A stretch of 42,989 nt of DNA from Prevotella sp. (lineage in GTDB: Bacteria > Bacteroidota > Bacteroidia > Bacteroidales > Bacteroidaceae), in assembly GCA_003447235.1 (NCBI GenBank), contig DLZV01000005.1, positions 1 to 42,989 of the forward strand, given 5' to 3'. Positions 32,861-40,821 of this stretch are shown here, one piece after another. The notes beneath the pieces were generated by a model. It was given only the letters and a program-made list of their open reading frames with translations, had not been told where the DNA came from and searched no databases. The first letter of the stretch is position 1; the number at the start of each line of letters is the position of its first letter. Made by a program: the position numbers and the translations under genes.

Positions 32861-33619
32861 TTATCTGTCTAAAGTGATATTGACCGCTTTGGGAGCAATT
32901 TCTCCAGGCACATAGACGAAGTGGATGCTGTCGTCGAAGAGCATGAAGTTGTCCGTAGCGTAGGCGTTGATGCCCACGAAGTAGCCTGCCTTTCTCACGG
33001 CGGTCGTGTCGTCGAGCTGCAGGTCGTCAGCCAGTTGCGTCAGGATCTCTCCTGGCAGCCGGTCGCGGTCCTTTGCGTCATAGACCTCGTCGAGGCGTAC
33101 CCAGTGTCCCTTTGGCGTGATATTGCGCACCACGGTCCATGTCAGTGGTTCTCCCGTGCTGTCGGCCGTGCGTGTCCTTACTATATAGATGACGCCGTCG
33201 CCAGCTCCTGCCAGCACCTTCGTCTCGCAACTCAGCTCGTAGCGCAGCGGCTGCGTGTCGGCTTCCCTACTGCGGATGCGCTTGAAGACGGCCGCTTGTT
33301 CCTCCACCAGTCGGCGTACGAAGGCGGGAAGGGCCGTCCGGGGATTGATCGGCTCATAGCTTAGTGCCATGTAGTCGGGCTGCAAGAGGCCCATCCGCAG
33401 CAGCGAGTCGTTGAGCGCGGCGGCATGCGGGCCTTTGAAGAGGTGCAACTTCAGATGCACCTTGCAGACATCACCCTTCTCCAGCGTCGCCGTCGTGTCG
33501 ATGACGATGCTATCAAGAGTGATACTGAGGGGTTTCACACTACCCTTTCCGCCACATCCTGTCATCAGGAGCGTGGCAAAAAGGAGGCTTATCACGGGTT
33601 GGAAAAATCTCTGACGCAT
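32861..33619 (-). CDS. DUF3298 lipoprotein
   Basis: A 252-residue protein with a lipoprotein signal (MRQRFFQPVISLLFATLLMT then GCGG; lipobox LMTGC, lipidated Cys ~21). The C-terminal part (RLPGEILTQLADDLQL, VGINAYATDNFMLFDDSIHF, VYVPGEIAPKAVNITL) resembles the DUF3298 domain, with the middle part like the DUF4163-type region of RsiV-like proteins. The function is unknown; RsiV-type proteins bind lysozyme or sense envelope stress. The ATG at 33619 is chosen since the longer frame includes the promoter. First gene of the rsmG-TPR-dnaB group. Confidence 0.75.
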   Translation of the reverse strand: MRQRFFQPVISLLFATLLMTGCGGKGSVKPLSITLDSIVIDTTATLEKGDVCKVHLKLHLFKGPHAAALNDSLLRMGLLQPDYMALSYEPINPRTALPAFVRRLVEEQAAVFKRIRSREADTQPLRYELSCETKVLAGAGDGVIYIVRTRTADSTGEPLTWTVVRNITPKGHWVRLDEVYDAKDRDRLPGEILTQLADDLQLDDTTAVRKAGYFVGINAYATDNFMLFDDSIHFVYVPGEIAPKAVNITLDR

Positions 33620-33627
33620 AATCAGGG

Positions 33628-33656
33628 CAAAGTTACAAAAAAAAATCATAACTTTG
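33628..33656. promoter_or_regulatory. Back-to-back divergent promoters
   Basis: CAAAGTTA (33628-33635; TAACTTTG on the minus strand, for the DUF3298 gene) and TAACTTTG (33649-33656, plus strand, for the HAD gene) form a perfect 8-bp inverted repeat across an A-rich 13-bp spacer. Each -7 element lies within about 20 bp of the other start point, so the two polymerases would compete. Confidence 0.6.
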
Positions 33657-33671
33657 CCAACGATTAGAAAA

Positions 33672-34343
33672 ATGATGGATAAAATGTTTCAAGCAGCTCT
33701 TTTCGACCTCGATGGCGTAGTCCTCGATACCGAGTCGCAATACACCACCTTTTGGGCAGGTGTCTTTGAACGTTATTATGGTGATGGTGAGACCTATGCG
33801 CAGAAAATCAAGGGTCAGACCCTCACACAGATTTACCACGCCTACTTTGACGGTGACCAGCAGCGACAGCAGCTCATCACCTCCCAACTTGTGGATTTTG
33901 AGCACAACATGGGATTTCCTTATATTCCTGGCTTCGAAGCCTTTGTCACCTCTCTGCGTGCCTCGAGCGTACGCACGGCCATTGTCACCAGTTCGGCGAG
34001 CGACAAGATGGCGAATGTCTATCGGGCCCATCCCGAACTCATCCCCTACTTCGACCTCATCCTAACGGCAGGCGATTTCCCCCGATCCAAGCCTGCTCCC
34101 GACTGCTATCTGCTGGCCGCAAGTCGCCTCGGTGTAGCCCCAGCCGACTGTGTAGTCTTCGAGGACAGCATCAACGGACTGCGTAGTGGGCGCGACTCAG
34201 GATCTAGTGTGGTAGGCCTTGCCACCACCAATCCCCGCGAAGTCGTCGCTCCGCTTGCGGATGTAGTCATCCCCGACTTCACAGTTGTGACTTCTCCGCA
34301 GTGGCTTGCCGACCAGCTGGCTGCTGCCCATCGCCAGCAGTAG
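33672..34343 (+). CDS. HAD phosphatase, beta-phosphoglucomutase-like
   Basis: A 223-residue HAD subfamily IA protein with a helical cap. Motifs: AALFDLDGVVLDTES (nucleophile and acid/base Asp), IVTSSASDKM (motif II), RSKPAPDCYLLAASRLG (motif III Lys) and VVFEDSINGLRSGRDSG (motif IV). It probably acts on a sugar phosphate, or is a beta-phosphoglucomutase; the substrate is not determinable here. ATG at 33672 or the adjacent 33675 is used rather than a TTG at 33654, which lies in the -7 element. Confidence 0.85.
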   Translation: MMDKMFQAALFDLDGVVLDTESQYTTFWAGVFERYYGDGETYAQKIKGQTLTQIYHAYFDGDQQRQQLITSQLVDFEHNMGFPYIPGFEAFVTSLRASSVRTAIVTSSASDKMANVYRAHPELIPYFDLILTAGDFPRSKPAPDCYLLAASRLGVAPADCVVFEDSINGLRSGRDSGSSVVGLATTNPREVVAPLADVVIPDFTVVTSPQWLADQLAAAHRQQ

Positions 34344-34368
34344 AGACAGTCTGAGCTGAGTGTGGTTG

Positions 34369-34461
34369 CCTTCAATATATATAATGTGGAGGTCATTATC
34401 AATATCATGTGGAAGTTTCCAACAACATCACGCGGCAGCCTTCTATATATATAATAAGGAG
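34369..34461. repeat. Two imperfect 23-bp direct repeats
   Basis: Copies at 34369-34391 and 34439-34461 match at 20 of 23 positions (CCTTCwATATATATAAT core), 70 bp apart. They lie between the HAD gene and the promoter of the WG-repeat gene. Role unknown. Confidence 0.45.
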
Positions 34462-34496
34462 AAAAAGTAAAAAACAACAGAAATCGTGCCCGACAT

Positions 34497-34527
34497 TTTG
34501 TGGTTTGAAAAATAATCCATACCTTTG
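34497..34527 (+). promoter_or_regulatory. Promoter of the WG-repeat gene
   Basis: TTTG (34497-34500) and TACCTTTG (34520-34527) are 19 nt apart, a full consensus match. A rare clear Shine-Dalgarno, AAGGAG (34533-34538), lies 8 nt before the ATG at 34547. Confidence 0.75.
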
Positions 34528-34546
34528 TCGAAAAGGAGAAAACAAT

Positions 34547-35224
34547 ATGGAGATAACGCAAGATAACTTCGAAGCGCAATACGCTGATCCGATCGAGAGA
34601 AAGCAGATACGCCACTTCGTTTGCAAGGAGATGGAGCGGCAGATCCACCGCTATATCAAGGCCATGCACGGCAGCAAGGGCCACATGCTTCGCTTTGAGG
34701 AGCACCTCAAGGATTTCTCGCTCGACGAAAAGGAGCAAGCCATTGCCCGCTACTTCGACCTCAACCGCAAGGCAGCGAGCGGACTCGACCTGAAGATCAT
34801 CCTCGCCAGGGCCATGGCCAACTACAGCGATACTTATATCTACCTGCAGCAGCTGCTTCAGGATGAGGCCAAGTTCGAGCGCTACCTCAAGATGATCTGT
34901 GAGATCTACTGTCAGAATCACGAAATCATCGAGCACGAGGGCAAGTTTGGCATCCTTGACCATCATGGCAACGTGCTGGTCTCGCCTCGCTACGACTTCC
35001 TGCGCACCTGCTATGTCTATGTCGATGACCTTGTGACCATCCCCATCATCGCACAGAAGGACGGCAAGATGGGGCTCATCGCCCCTGATGGCAAGGACAC
35101 TATCGTTGCACCATTCAGGTACGACGACATCTCGCTGCGCGACGAACCGCCCTATTTCGAGGCCCGCTTAGGTACGCACACCTATCTCCTCGACACCGAC
35201 GGAATCGAGCTGGATGAATTGTAG
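34547..35224 (+). CDS. WG repeat-containing protein
   Basis: A 225-residue cytoplasmic protein. Residues ~1-125 are charged and helical (RHFVCKEMERQIHRYIKAMH, KDFSLDEKEQAIARYFDLNR). The C-terminal ~90 residues hold two WG-type beta repeats: GKFGILDHHGNVLVSPRYDF and GKMGLIAPDGKDTIVAPFRY. WG repeats are common in Bacteroidetes and thought to bind proteins. The function is unknown. The start is fixed by the Shine-Dalgarno and promoter. Confidence 0.8.
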   Translation: MEITQDNFEAQYADPIERKQIRHFVCKEMERQIHRYIKAMHGSKGHMLRFEEHLKDFSLDEKEQAIARYFDLNRKAASGLDLKIILARAMANYSDTYIYLQQLLQDEAKFERYLKMICEIYCQNHEIIEHEGKFGILDHHGNVLVSPRYDFLRTCYVYVDDLVTIPIIAQKDGKMGLIAPDGKDTIVAPFRYDDISLRDEPPYFEARLGTHTYLLDTDGIELDEL

Positions 35225-35336
35225 CGCTCCTGCTGATACCAGCCTGTAGTTGGTTTGTTTTGTCTTGTATTGTTAATTTAGTTAAAAATATGGGGCAAAA
35301 ATTGAATACACATGGGCTGTTCTCATATAAAATAGC

Positions 35337-35344
35337 TACCTTTG
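35337..35344 (+). promoter_or_regulatory. -7 element of tRNA-Arg
   Basis: TACCTTTG, 33 nt before the tRNA; the -33 element is weak. Confidence 0.5.
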
Positions 35345-35377
35345 CACCGCTTTTTCAAAAGACATCATAATAGGTGG

Positions 35378-35451
35378 GGTTTCGTAGCTCAACTGGATAG
35401 AGCATCAGTCTTCTAAACTGAGGGTTCCGGGTTCGAGTCCCGGCGAAATCA
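35378..35451 (+). tRNA. tRNA-Arg (anticodon TCT)
   Basis: A 74-nt cloverleaf: acceptor GGTTTCG/CGAAATC (one G-U pair), D stem GCTC/GAGC, anticodon stem TCAGT/ACTGA with loop CTTCTAA (anticodon TCT at 35412-35414, reading AGA/AGG), T stem CCGGG/CCCGG with loop TTCGAGT, discriminator A. The 3' CCA is not encoded. Confidence 0.95.
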
Positions 35452-35458
35452 CGACGAA

Positions 35459-35491
35459 GGGTATCCATTGCGGATGCCCTTTTCCTTTTTT
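35459..35491 (+). terminator. Terminator of tRNA-Arg
   Basis: GGGTATCC (35459-35466) pairs with GGATGCCC (35472-35479; one T-G wobble), followed by TTTTCCTTTTTT. Confidence 0.85.
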
Positions 35492-35592
35492 CTTCCCTTA
35501 TCCATTCTTTGGATTTTACATTTCAGGCAATTGTATCAAAATGTTATTCGTCCGCGATGTTCGCCTAAATCTTCTTAATAAACTTTGGATGT

Positions 35593-35624
35593 TTTGATGG
35601 TTTGCGAGCGTTTTGTTACTTTTG
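35593..35624 (+). promoter_or_regulatory. Promoter of the CarboxypepD_reg-like gene
   Basis: TTTG (35593-35596) and TACTTTTG (35617-35624) with 20 nt between, a full consensus match. The predicted start point is 1-2 nt from the ATG at 35630. Confidence 0.65.
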
Positions 35625-35629
35625 TCCAC

Positions 35630-36112
35630 ATGTGTTCAGTGCAATACGTATTCAGTCGGTATTCGTTGCCCCTGCTTGCCCTGCTGGTCGCTACCCAAGT
35701 CCACGCCCAGCATGGTGGCGTGGTTGTCCACATGGAGACCGGCGTTCCCCTGCGCGACGTAGTGGTTATGACTAATACCGGGGAGCGTGCGAAGAGCGAC
35801 TACCGCGGCCAGTTTCAGCTCACTAAACCTTTCACGAGTCTCACCCTCTCCCATTCCGGTTTTGTGCCCCTCTCGCTGGAGCGCTCGCAGATGAGCGACA
35901 CCCTCGCCCTGATGCCACAGTTCAACACCCTTGAGGAGGTTACAGTCTGGGGTAAGGGCCGTCATGTGGAGGACAAGGCGGTGGAAATGTCCAGTTATAT
36001 CCGAGGCTTCCAAAGTCCCTCGGGCCACGACTTCCTTTCAATCTTCCAAAAGCATGTAGGCCTCAATGCCAAGCAGCGGAAGAAGCATCGCTGGATCATG
36101 GAAAACTATTGA
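35630..36112 (+). CDS. Small exported protein with CarboxypepD_reg-like domain
   Basis: A 160-residue protein with a signal peptide (hydrophobic SLPLLALLVATQVHAQ) and a beta-sandwich repeat like the carboxypeptidase D regulatory domain (GGVVVHMETGVPLRDVVVMT, then SDYRGQFQLTKPFTSLTLSH). In Bacteroidetes such domains begin TonB-dependent receptors, but no barrel follows here; the C-terminus ends in a short basic stretch (GLNAKQRKKHRWIMENY). Probably periplasmic or on the cell surface; function unknown. A 175-residue frame from 35585 is rejected because its start lies in the promoter. GTG at 35639 is another possible start. Confidence 0.65.
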   Translation: MCSVQYVFSRYSLPLLALLVATQVHAQHGGVVVHMETGVPLRDVVVMTNTGERAKSDYRGQFQLTKPFTSLTLSHSGFVPLSLERSQMSDTLALMPQFNTLEEVTVWGKGRHVEDKAVEMSSYIRGFQSPSGHDFLSIFQKHVGLNAKQRKKHRWIMENY

Positions 36113-36185
36113 ATCCAGCGTCCCTTGTGCGACAAAACCTACCACCAGCCCGTCTGAAAACCCACAAAAACGACTCAAACGCATA

Positions 36186-36234
36186 TTTTCTCCAGCAAGC
36201 GGCGCTCTTGTTTGGAGAAAAATGCTTAACTTTG
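36186..36234 (+). promoter_or_regulatory. Hairpin and -7 element before ftsE
   Basis: TTTTCTCCA-GCAAG (36186-36199) pairs with CTTGT-TGGAGAAAA (36207-36221, 1-nt bulge), followed by TAACTTTG (36227-36234), a consensus -7 element. The right arm sits where the -33 element should be. It could end the upstream gene or control ftsE. Confidence 0.45.
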
Positions 36235-36262
36235 CAAAGAATCATACTATAGATAGAGAAAG

Positions 36263-36994
36263 ATGCTTATCAATTATCAAAAAGCCAATATATACCAAGA
36301 CGAGAAACTCGTCTTGGAGAATGTCGATTTTCAAGTCAACGAGGGTGAGTTTATCTACCTCATCGGCCGTGTCGGTTCGGGTAAGAGTTCGCTGCTGAAG
36401 ACCATCTACTGCGAGCTCGACATCGATTCCGAGGACGCCGAACGTGCCGACGTCCTTGGCGAGAGCGTGCTGGCTCTGCGCCGCAGTCGCGTCCCCGCTC
36501 TTCGCAAGCAGATGGGCATCATCTTTCAGGACTTCCAGCTGCTCCACGACCGCACCGTCTATCGCAACCTCCGTTTTGTCCTGAAGGCCACGGGATGGAC
36601 CGACAATGAGAAGATAGATCGCCGCATCATCGAGGTGCTGGCCGAAGTCGGCATGAGCGACAAGGCCGAGAAGATGCCGAGCGAACTCTCTGGTGGCGAG
36701 CAGCAGCGTATCGCCATCGCCCGCGCCCTGCTCAACAAACCGAAGATCATCATTGCCGATGAGCCTACGGGCAACCTCGACCCCGAGACGGCAGCGAGCA
36801 TCGTCTCTCTCTTGCAGGCAGCCAGCAAGGAAGGCACGGCGGTAGTGATGTCCACCCACAATATTCATCTCATTGACCTCTTCCCTGGCAAGGTCTATCG
36901 CTGCAAGAATCGTGTCTTCAGCCTCATCGATGACGGCGAGCGCCAGCGCGAGATGGAAGAGGAAGATGCTGAGGAAATGGCACAAAAAGGGTAA
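36263..36994 (+). CDS. ftsE: Cell division ATP-binding protein FtsE
   Basis: A 243-residue ABC ATPase. With the membrane protein FtsX it controls peptidoglycan hydrolases at the septum. Motifs: Walker A GRVGSGKSSLLKTIYCEL (~36-53), Q-loop MGIIFQDFQLLHDRTVYRNL (~92-111), signature LSGGEQQRIAIARALL, Walker B IIIADEPTGNLDPET, H-loop STHN. FQDFQLLHDRTVYRN favours FtsE over LolD. A Glu-rich C-terminal extension closes it. FtsX is not in the next position; lysC follows after 21 nt. Confidence 0.88.
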   Translation: MLINYQKANIYQDEKLVLENVDFQVNEGEFIYLIGRVGSGKSSLLKTIYCELDIDSEDAERADVLGESVLALRRSRVPALRKQMGIIFQDFQLLHDRTVYRNLRFVLKATGWTDNEKIDRRIIEVLAEVGMSDKAEKMPSELSGGEQQRIAIARALLNKPKIIIADEPTGNLDPETAASIVSLLQAASKEGTAVVMSTHNIHLIDLFPGKVYRCKNRVFSLIDDGERQREMEEEDAEEMAQKG

Positions 36995-37015
36995 CAAAAA
37001 CGATTAAGAACGGAA

Positions 37016-38353
37016 ATGATAGTAATGAAATTCGGTGGAACTTCCGTAGGAAGTCCCGAGAGAATCAAATCTGTAGCCCGTCTCGTCACTCGTGACGGAC
37101 GTCCGACCTTCGTCGTGCTCTCCGCTATGAGTGGTACGACCAATGAGTTGGTCGAGGTGGCCGACTATCTCTACAAGAAGAATACCAACAGCGCCAACGA
37201 AGTCATCAACGCGCTGGAACAGAAATACATGGGGCACGTCAACGCGCTCTTCGACACCGAGGAATACAGGACACGTATGCGCCAGTTTCTCTGTGAGGAG
37301 TTTGCCTTTCTCCGCACTTTCACCAAGGACTTTTTTACCAGTTTTGAGGAGAAGCAAATCGTGGCACAAGGCGAGATCATCAGTACGACGATGATGGTCA
37401 ACCACCTCCAGGAGACAGGCGTCAAAGCCATCCTGCTTCCTGCCCTCGACTTCATGAGGACGGACAAGAACGGCGAGCCGGCTCCGGGAGCTATCCGCGA
37501 GCGCCTTACGCGCCTGATGGAGAAGAATCCTGGCTATGAGGTCTATCTCACCCAGGGCTTCATCTGTCGCAACGCTTATGGCGAGGTGGACAACTTGCTG
37601 CGTGGTGGCAGCGACTATACTGCCTCGCTCATCGGCGTGGCCCTCCAAGCGGAGGAAATTCAAATTTGGACAGACATCGACGGCATCCACAACAACGACC
37701 CGCGCTTCGTGGCCCATACCGAGGCTGTGCGCCAGCTCCACTTCGAGGAAGCCTCAGAGCTAGCCTATTTTGGCGCGAAGATCCTCCACCCCACCTGTGT
37801 CCAGCCTGCGAAGTATGCAGGCATTCCCGTGCGTCTGAAGAACACGATGGATCCCGACGCAGAGGGCACGCTGATCAACAACGAATTGGTGCGCGGCAAA
37901 CTTAAGGCCGTGGCGGCCAAGGACCATATCGTGGCCATCAAGGTGAAGTCGAGCCGCAAACTTGGTTCGCCAGACTTCCTGCGCAAGGTCTTCGAGACCT
38001 TCGAGGGTTATCAGACGGCCATTGACATGATTGCTACGAGCGAAGTCGGCGTCTCGATGACGATAGATAACGTCAGCCATTTGGCCGAGATCGTGGAAGA
38101 ATTGAAGAAATACGGCACGGTGACGGTCGATGAGAATATGTGCATCGTCTGCGTGGTCGGCGACCTCGACAGTGCCAACACAGGCTTCGAAAACCTTGCC
38201 ACGGAGGCGCTGCGCCACATCCCCGTGCGCATGATCAGTTATGGCGGCAGCAACTTCAATATCTCCTTCCTCATCCGCGAGGAGGACAAACAGGCCGCCT
38301 TGGAAAGTCTGAGCGCCACCATCTTCGGCAAGAAGAAAAACGACCAGGCCTAA
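37016..38353 (+). CDS. lysC: Aspartate kinase
   Basis: A 445-residue monofunctional aspartokinase, which makes aspartyl-4-phosphate, the entry step to lysine, threonine, methionine and diaminopimelate. Motifs: VMKFGGTSVGSPERIKSVAR (start), TQGFICRN, LLRGGSDYTASLIG and WTDIDGIHNNDPR. The C-terminal third has two ACT domains (TSEVGVSMTIDNVSHLAEIV; YGGSNFNISFLI) for feedback control. No homoserine dehydrogenase domain is fused. Confidence 0.93.
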   Translation: MIVMKFGGTSVGSPERIKSVARLVTRDGRPTFVVLSAMSGTTNELVEVADYLYKKNTNSANEVINALEQKYMGHVNALFDTEEYRTRMRQFLCEEFAFLRTFTKDFFTSFEEKQIVAQGEIISTTMMVNHLQETGVKAILLPALDFMRTDKNGEPAPGAIRERLTRLMEKNPGYEVYLTQGFICRNAYGEVDNLLRGGSDYTASLIGVALQAEEIQIWTDIDGIHNNDPRFVAHTEAVRQLHFEEASELAYFGAKILHPTCVQPAKYAGIPVRLKNTMDPDAEGTLINNELVRGKLKAVAAKDHIVAIKVKSSRKLGSPDFLRKVFETFEGYQTAIDMIATSEVGVSMTIDNVSHLAEIVEELKKYGTVTVDENMCIVCVVGDLDSANTGFENLATEALRHIPVRMISYGGSNFNISFLIREEDKQAALESLSATIFGKKKNDQA

Positions 38354-38377
38354 CCTGACGAAAGAAGCAGACAAGCT

Positions 38378-39598
38378 ATGACCCTCATAATAGATACTGC
38401 ATCTCTCATAGGTGGAGGGATCCTCCTGCTACTGGTGCTGGCTGCCACGCTGACGGACGTCTTTCTCCGCAAGTCGCGGCGCACAGAGAATCCGCTTGTA
38501 GCCCATGAAGCGGAAGAGGTCCAAACCACGAGCGAGGACCATGAGGCGGACAAGGTCAAAGAAATGGCAGAACCCTCCTGCGACTATCCCCCCGTGAGCA
38601 TCATCGTCACCCCCCACGATAAAGCCTACGAGTTAGACCAGCACCTCCCCCTGCTGCTGGAGCAGGACTACCCCGCCCCATTTCGCATCATCGTGGTATT
38701 CTGGCGGGGAGAGTCTGACACCGACGATGTGCTCAAGAAGTATGCCGCCAATCCGCACCTCTACGCCACCTATATCCCCGACTCGTCCCGCTATATGAGC
38801 CGCAAGAAACTGGCCATCACCGTGGGCGAAAAAGCGGCGACGACAGAATGGCTTCTCCTGACGGACGTCACCTGCCGTCCTCAGTCGAAATACTGGCTTC
38901 GTGCCATGGCCCGCCATGCCACGCAGGAGCGCAATCTCGTCATTGGCCATACGCGCTTTGACGACGACACGCCGCCCTTCCGTCGCTTCCTGCGATCCTA
39001 CACGAGTCTCTACCTCCAGCAGGAGCTGGCCCGCGGTACGGCCTATCGTTGCGAAGGCAATGCGCTGATGCTCCGCCGCTCGGAGTTTGAGAAGCGCGAC
39101 GGATTCCGTGCCAACCTGAAATACTTGCGTGGCGAGTACGACTTCATCGTCAATGAGTATGCGCGCCCAGGGGCCACGGCCTTTGAAAACTCGGAAGACG
39201 GCACGCTCCTCGAACTCTGTCCCACGGACAAGGCTTGGCGTAACAAGTTGCTCTACTATATGGAGGACCGCCGTCACATGGCGCGGACTGCTGCCCACCG
39301 CTGGCGCCACAACCTCGCCCAGACGCTCCTTCATCTCAGCGTGGTAGCTCTCATGGCCTCCGTGCTTTTGGGTTGTCTCACCGCGCGTTGGATCTTGGTG
39401 GCTTGGGCCGTACTGCTGCTTGCTGCCACGGTAGGCCTGCGCACATGGATCTGTCTGCGTGCGCTGCGCAGCATGGATGAGGATCAGCACGCCAGTCGCC
39501 TCTTCCTCTACGAGATGCGGCTGCTATGGCACTATCTCGCTTTCCACGTCCGCTATCACCGGGCCAACAAAGACGATTTTATCACCCATAAGATCTGA
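38378..39598 (+). CDS. Membrane-bound family 2-like glycosyltransferase
   Basis: A 406-residue inner-membrane protein: an N-terminal membrane helix (~6-29), a GT-A catalytic domain (~75-295; VSIIVTPHDKAYELDQHLPL, LLLTDVTCRPQSKYWL in place of the DxD region, EYDFIVNEYARPG as the catalytic-base region), then two C-terminal helices (~312-360). It resembles GT2 enzymes of surface polysaccharide synthesis; acceptor and donor are unknown. The metal motif TDVTC is not a perfect DxD. Its TGA overlaps the ATG of the next gene (TGATG), so the two are translationally coupled. Confidence 0.75.
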   Translation: MTLIIDTASLIGGGILLLLVLAATLTDVFLRKSRRTENPLVAHEAEEVQTTSEDHEADKVKEMAEPSCDYPPVSIIVTPHDKAYELDQHLPLLLEQDYPAPFRIIVVFWRGESDTDDVLKKYAANPHLYATYIPDSSRYMSRKKLAITVGEKAATTEWLLLTDVTCRPQSKYWLRAMARHATQERNLVIGHTRFDDDTPPFRRFLRSYTSLYLQQELARGTAYRCEGNALMLRRSEFEKRDGFRANLKYLRGEYDFIVNEYARPGATAFENSEDGTLLELCPTDKAWRNKLLYYMEDRRHMARTAAHRWRHNLAQTLLHLSVVALMASVLLGCLTARWILVAWAVLLLAATVGLRTWICLRALRSMDEDQHASRLFLYEMRLLWHYLAFHVRYHRANKDDFITHKI

Positions 39599-40728
39599 TG
39601 CGTGTTCTTCACTATATAGGCCATGTCAGACGCGACGATTTGCTCTCCGCCTATCTCACTGCGCTGACCACCGTCCAGGAACAATTGGGCGTTGAGGTCT
39701 GTGTGGCTACCCGTCGCGACGCCATTGGGCAGAAGCTTCGCTCGTTTCGCCCTCATATCGTCCATGTCCACACGATTTGGAGTTGGCGCGCGGCGCAATG
39801 GGTACGACTGGCTGGGAAACAAGGCTGCGGCGTGGTGGTCTCTCCCCACGGAGCGCTCGACGCCTATCGCTGCCGCCACGAACGGCGGTGGTCAAAACTG
39901 GCGATGACCGTGCTCTACCAGCGACGCATGGTCTCTCGGGCCGATGCAATCCTTGCCTCTACGGACCATGAGGCAGCGCGCCTTGCCCGCCTTGGATGGA
40001 ACGATCAGACAGACACCATCGGTTGCGCCCTTCTCGATTCGCGCCTCTCGGTCGAAACCATGGGAAGGTGTTCGGTGGATCTCTATCGCAAGGTGATCGA
40101 CACGCGCTATGCCCACTACCTCACCCCCGAGGACAATGAAGTGATCGGATATCTTCTCCATGCAGCCATAGACCGAGAGCCCTCAGCACAGATTTCTTCT
40201 GAACGCCTGGGCCACCTCCATGCCCTCGATGCCGACCACTGGCGCCGTCTCTGCCTTTGGGCGGAGGATGAGGACGTGATGGCACTTGTGGCGGAGGCCG
40301 TACGCCGCCTTGAGCTCAACGCACCTCTTGCCGACAACGATCCCACGGCTATCAGCCGCTATCCCGTTCGCCATCCGAAACGACGGGATGCGCTGCCTGC
40401 CGACGACCTGCTGCTGGCAGGCGAGACGGCCAAGGAAAAATGGCGGACCGTACTCCAGGACGAGAGCGACGCGCTAAAGCGGGTTGTCACCCTTCTGCTC
40501 AACGCCCGCACGCTCTCACGCCGCAATGAATTTTCGCTGCGCCACCTTTGCGACCTCTACGCCGCTATTAAGTTTCTTGACTACGACGAGGAGGAACTCA
40601 AAGCCATCCTCCCCCGCTTCTCGGCGATCGGATTCTCACGACGCGCCGTGGCGGTGCTGGGGAGAAGGCTGCTTCTCACTGAGGGTTTCATGCCGTTGCG
40701 ATCCGCCAAGCGGGCGAAAGACTTGTAG
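39598..40728 (+). CDS. Half GT-B (GT4-like N-terminal domain) joined to a helical domain
   Basis: A 376-residue protein. Residues ~1-150 look like the N-terminal (acceptor-side) Rossmann domain of GT4 enzymes: MRVLHYIGHVRRDDLLSAYL, FRPHIVHVHTIWSWRAAQWV, VVVSPHGALDAYRCRHERRW, SRADAILASTDHEAARLARL. The C-terminal GT4 domain, with the donor site and the ExxxxxxxE motif, is not seen. Residues ~160-376 form instead a charged helical region without recognisable motif. It is coupled to the GT2 gene. It may be non-catalytic, or a partner of the GT2. Confidence 0.6.
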   Translation: MRVLHYIGHVRRDDLLSAYLTALTTVQEQLGVEVCVATRRDAIGQKLRSFRPHIVHVHTIWSWRAAQWVRLAGKQGCGVVVSPHGALDAYRCRHERRWSKLAMTVLYQRRMVSRADAILASTDHEAARLARLGWNDQTDTIGCALLDSRLSVETMGRCSVDLYRKVIDTRYAHYLTPEDNEVIGYLLHAAIDREPSAQISSERLGHLHALDADHWRRLCLWAEDEDVMALVAEAVRRLELNAPLADNDPTAISRYPVRHPKRRDALPADDLLLAGETAKEKWRTVLQDESDALKRVVTLLLNARTLSRRNEFSLRHLCDLYAAIKFLDYDEEELKAILPRFSAIGFSRRAVAVLGRRLLLTEGFMPLRSAKRAKDL

Positions 40729-40821
40729 CTCTCTGATGACTTGGCAGAATGAATGAACAATCAAATCAATCAAATCAATATAATAATAACAATATAAACC
40801 ATCAGCCTAAACCAATCAGAA

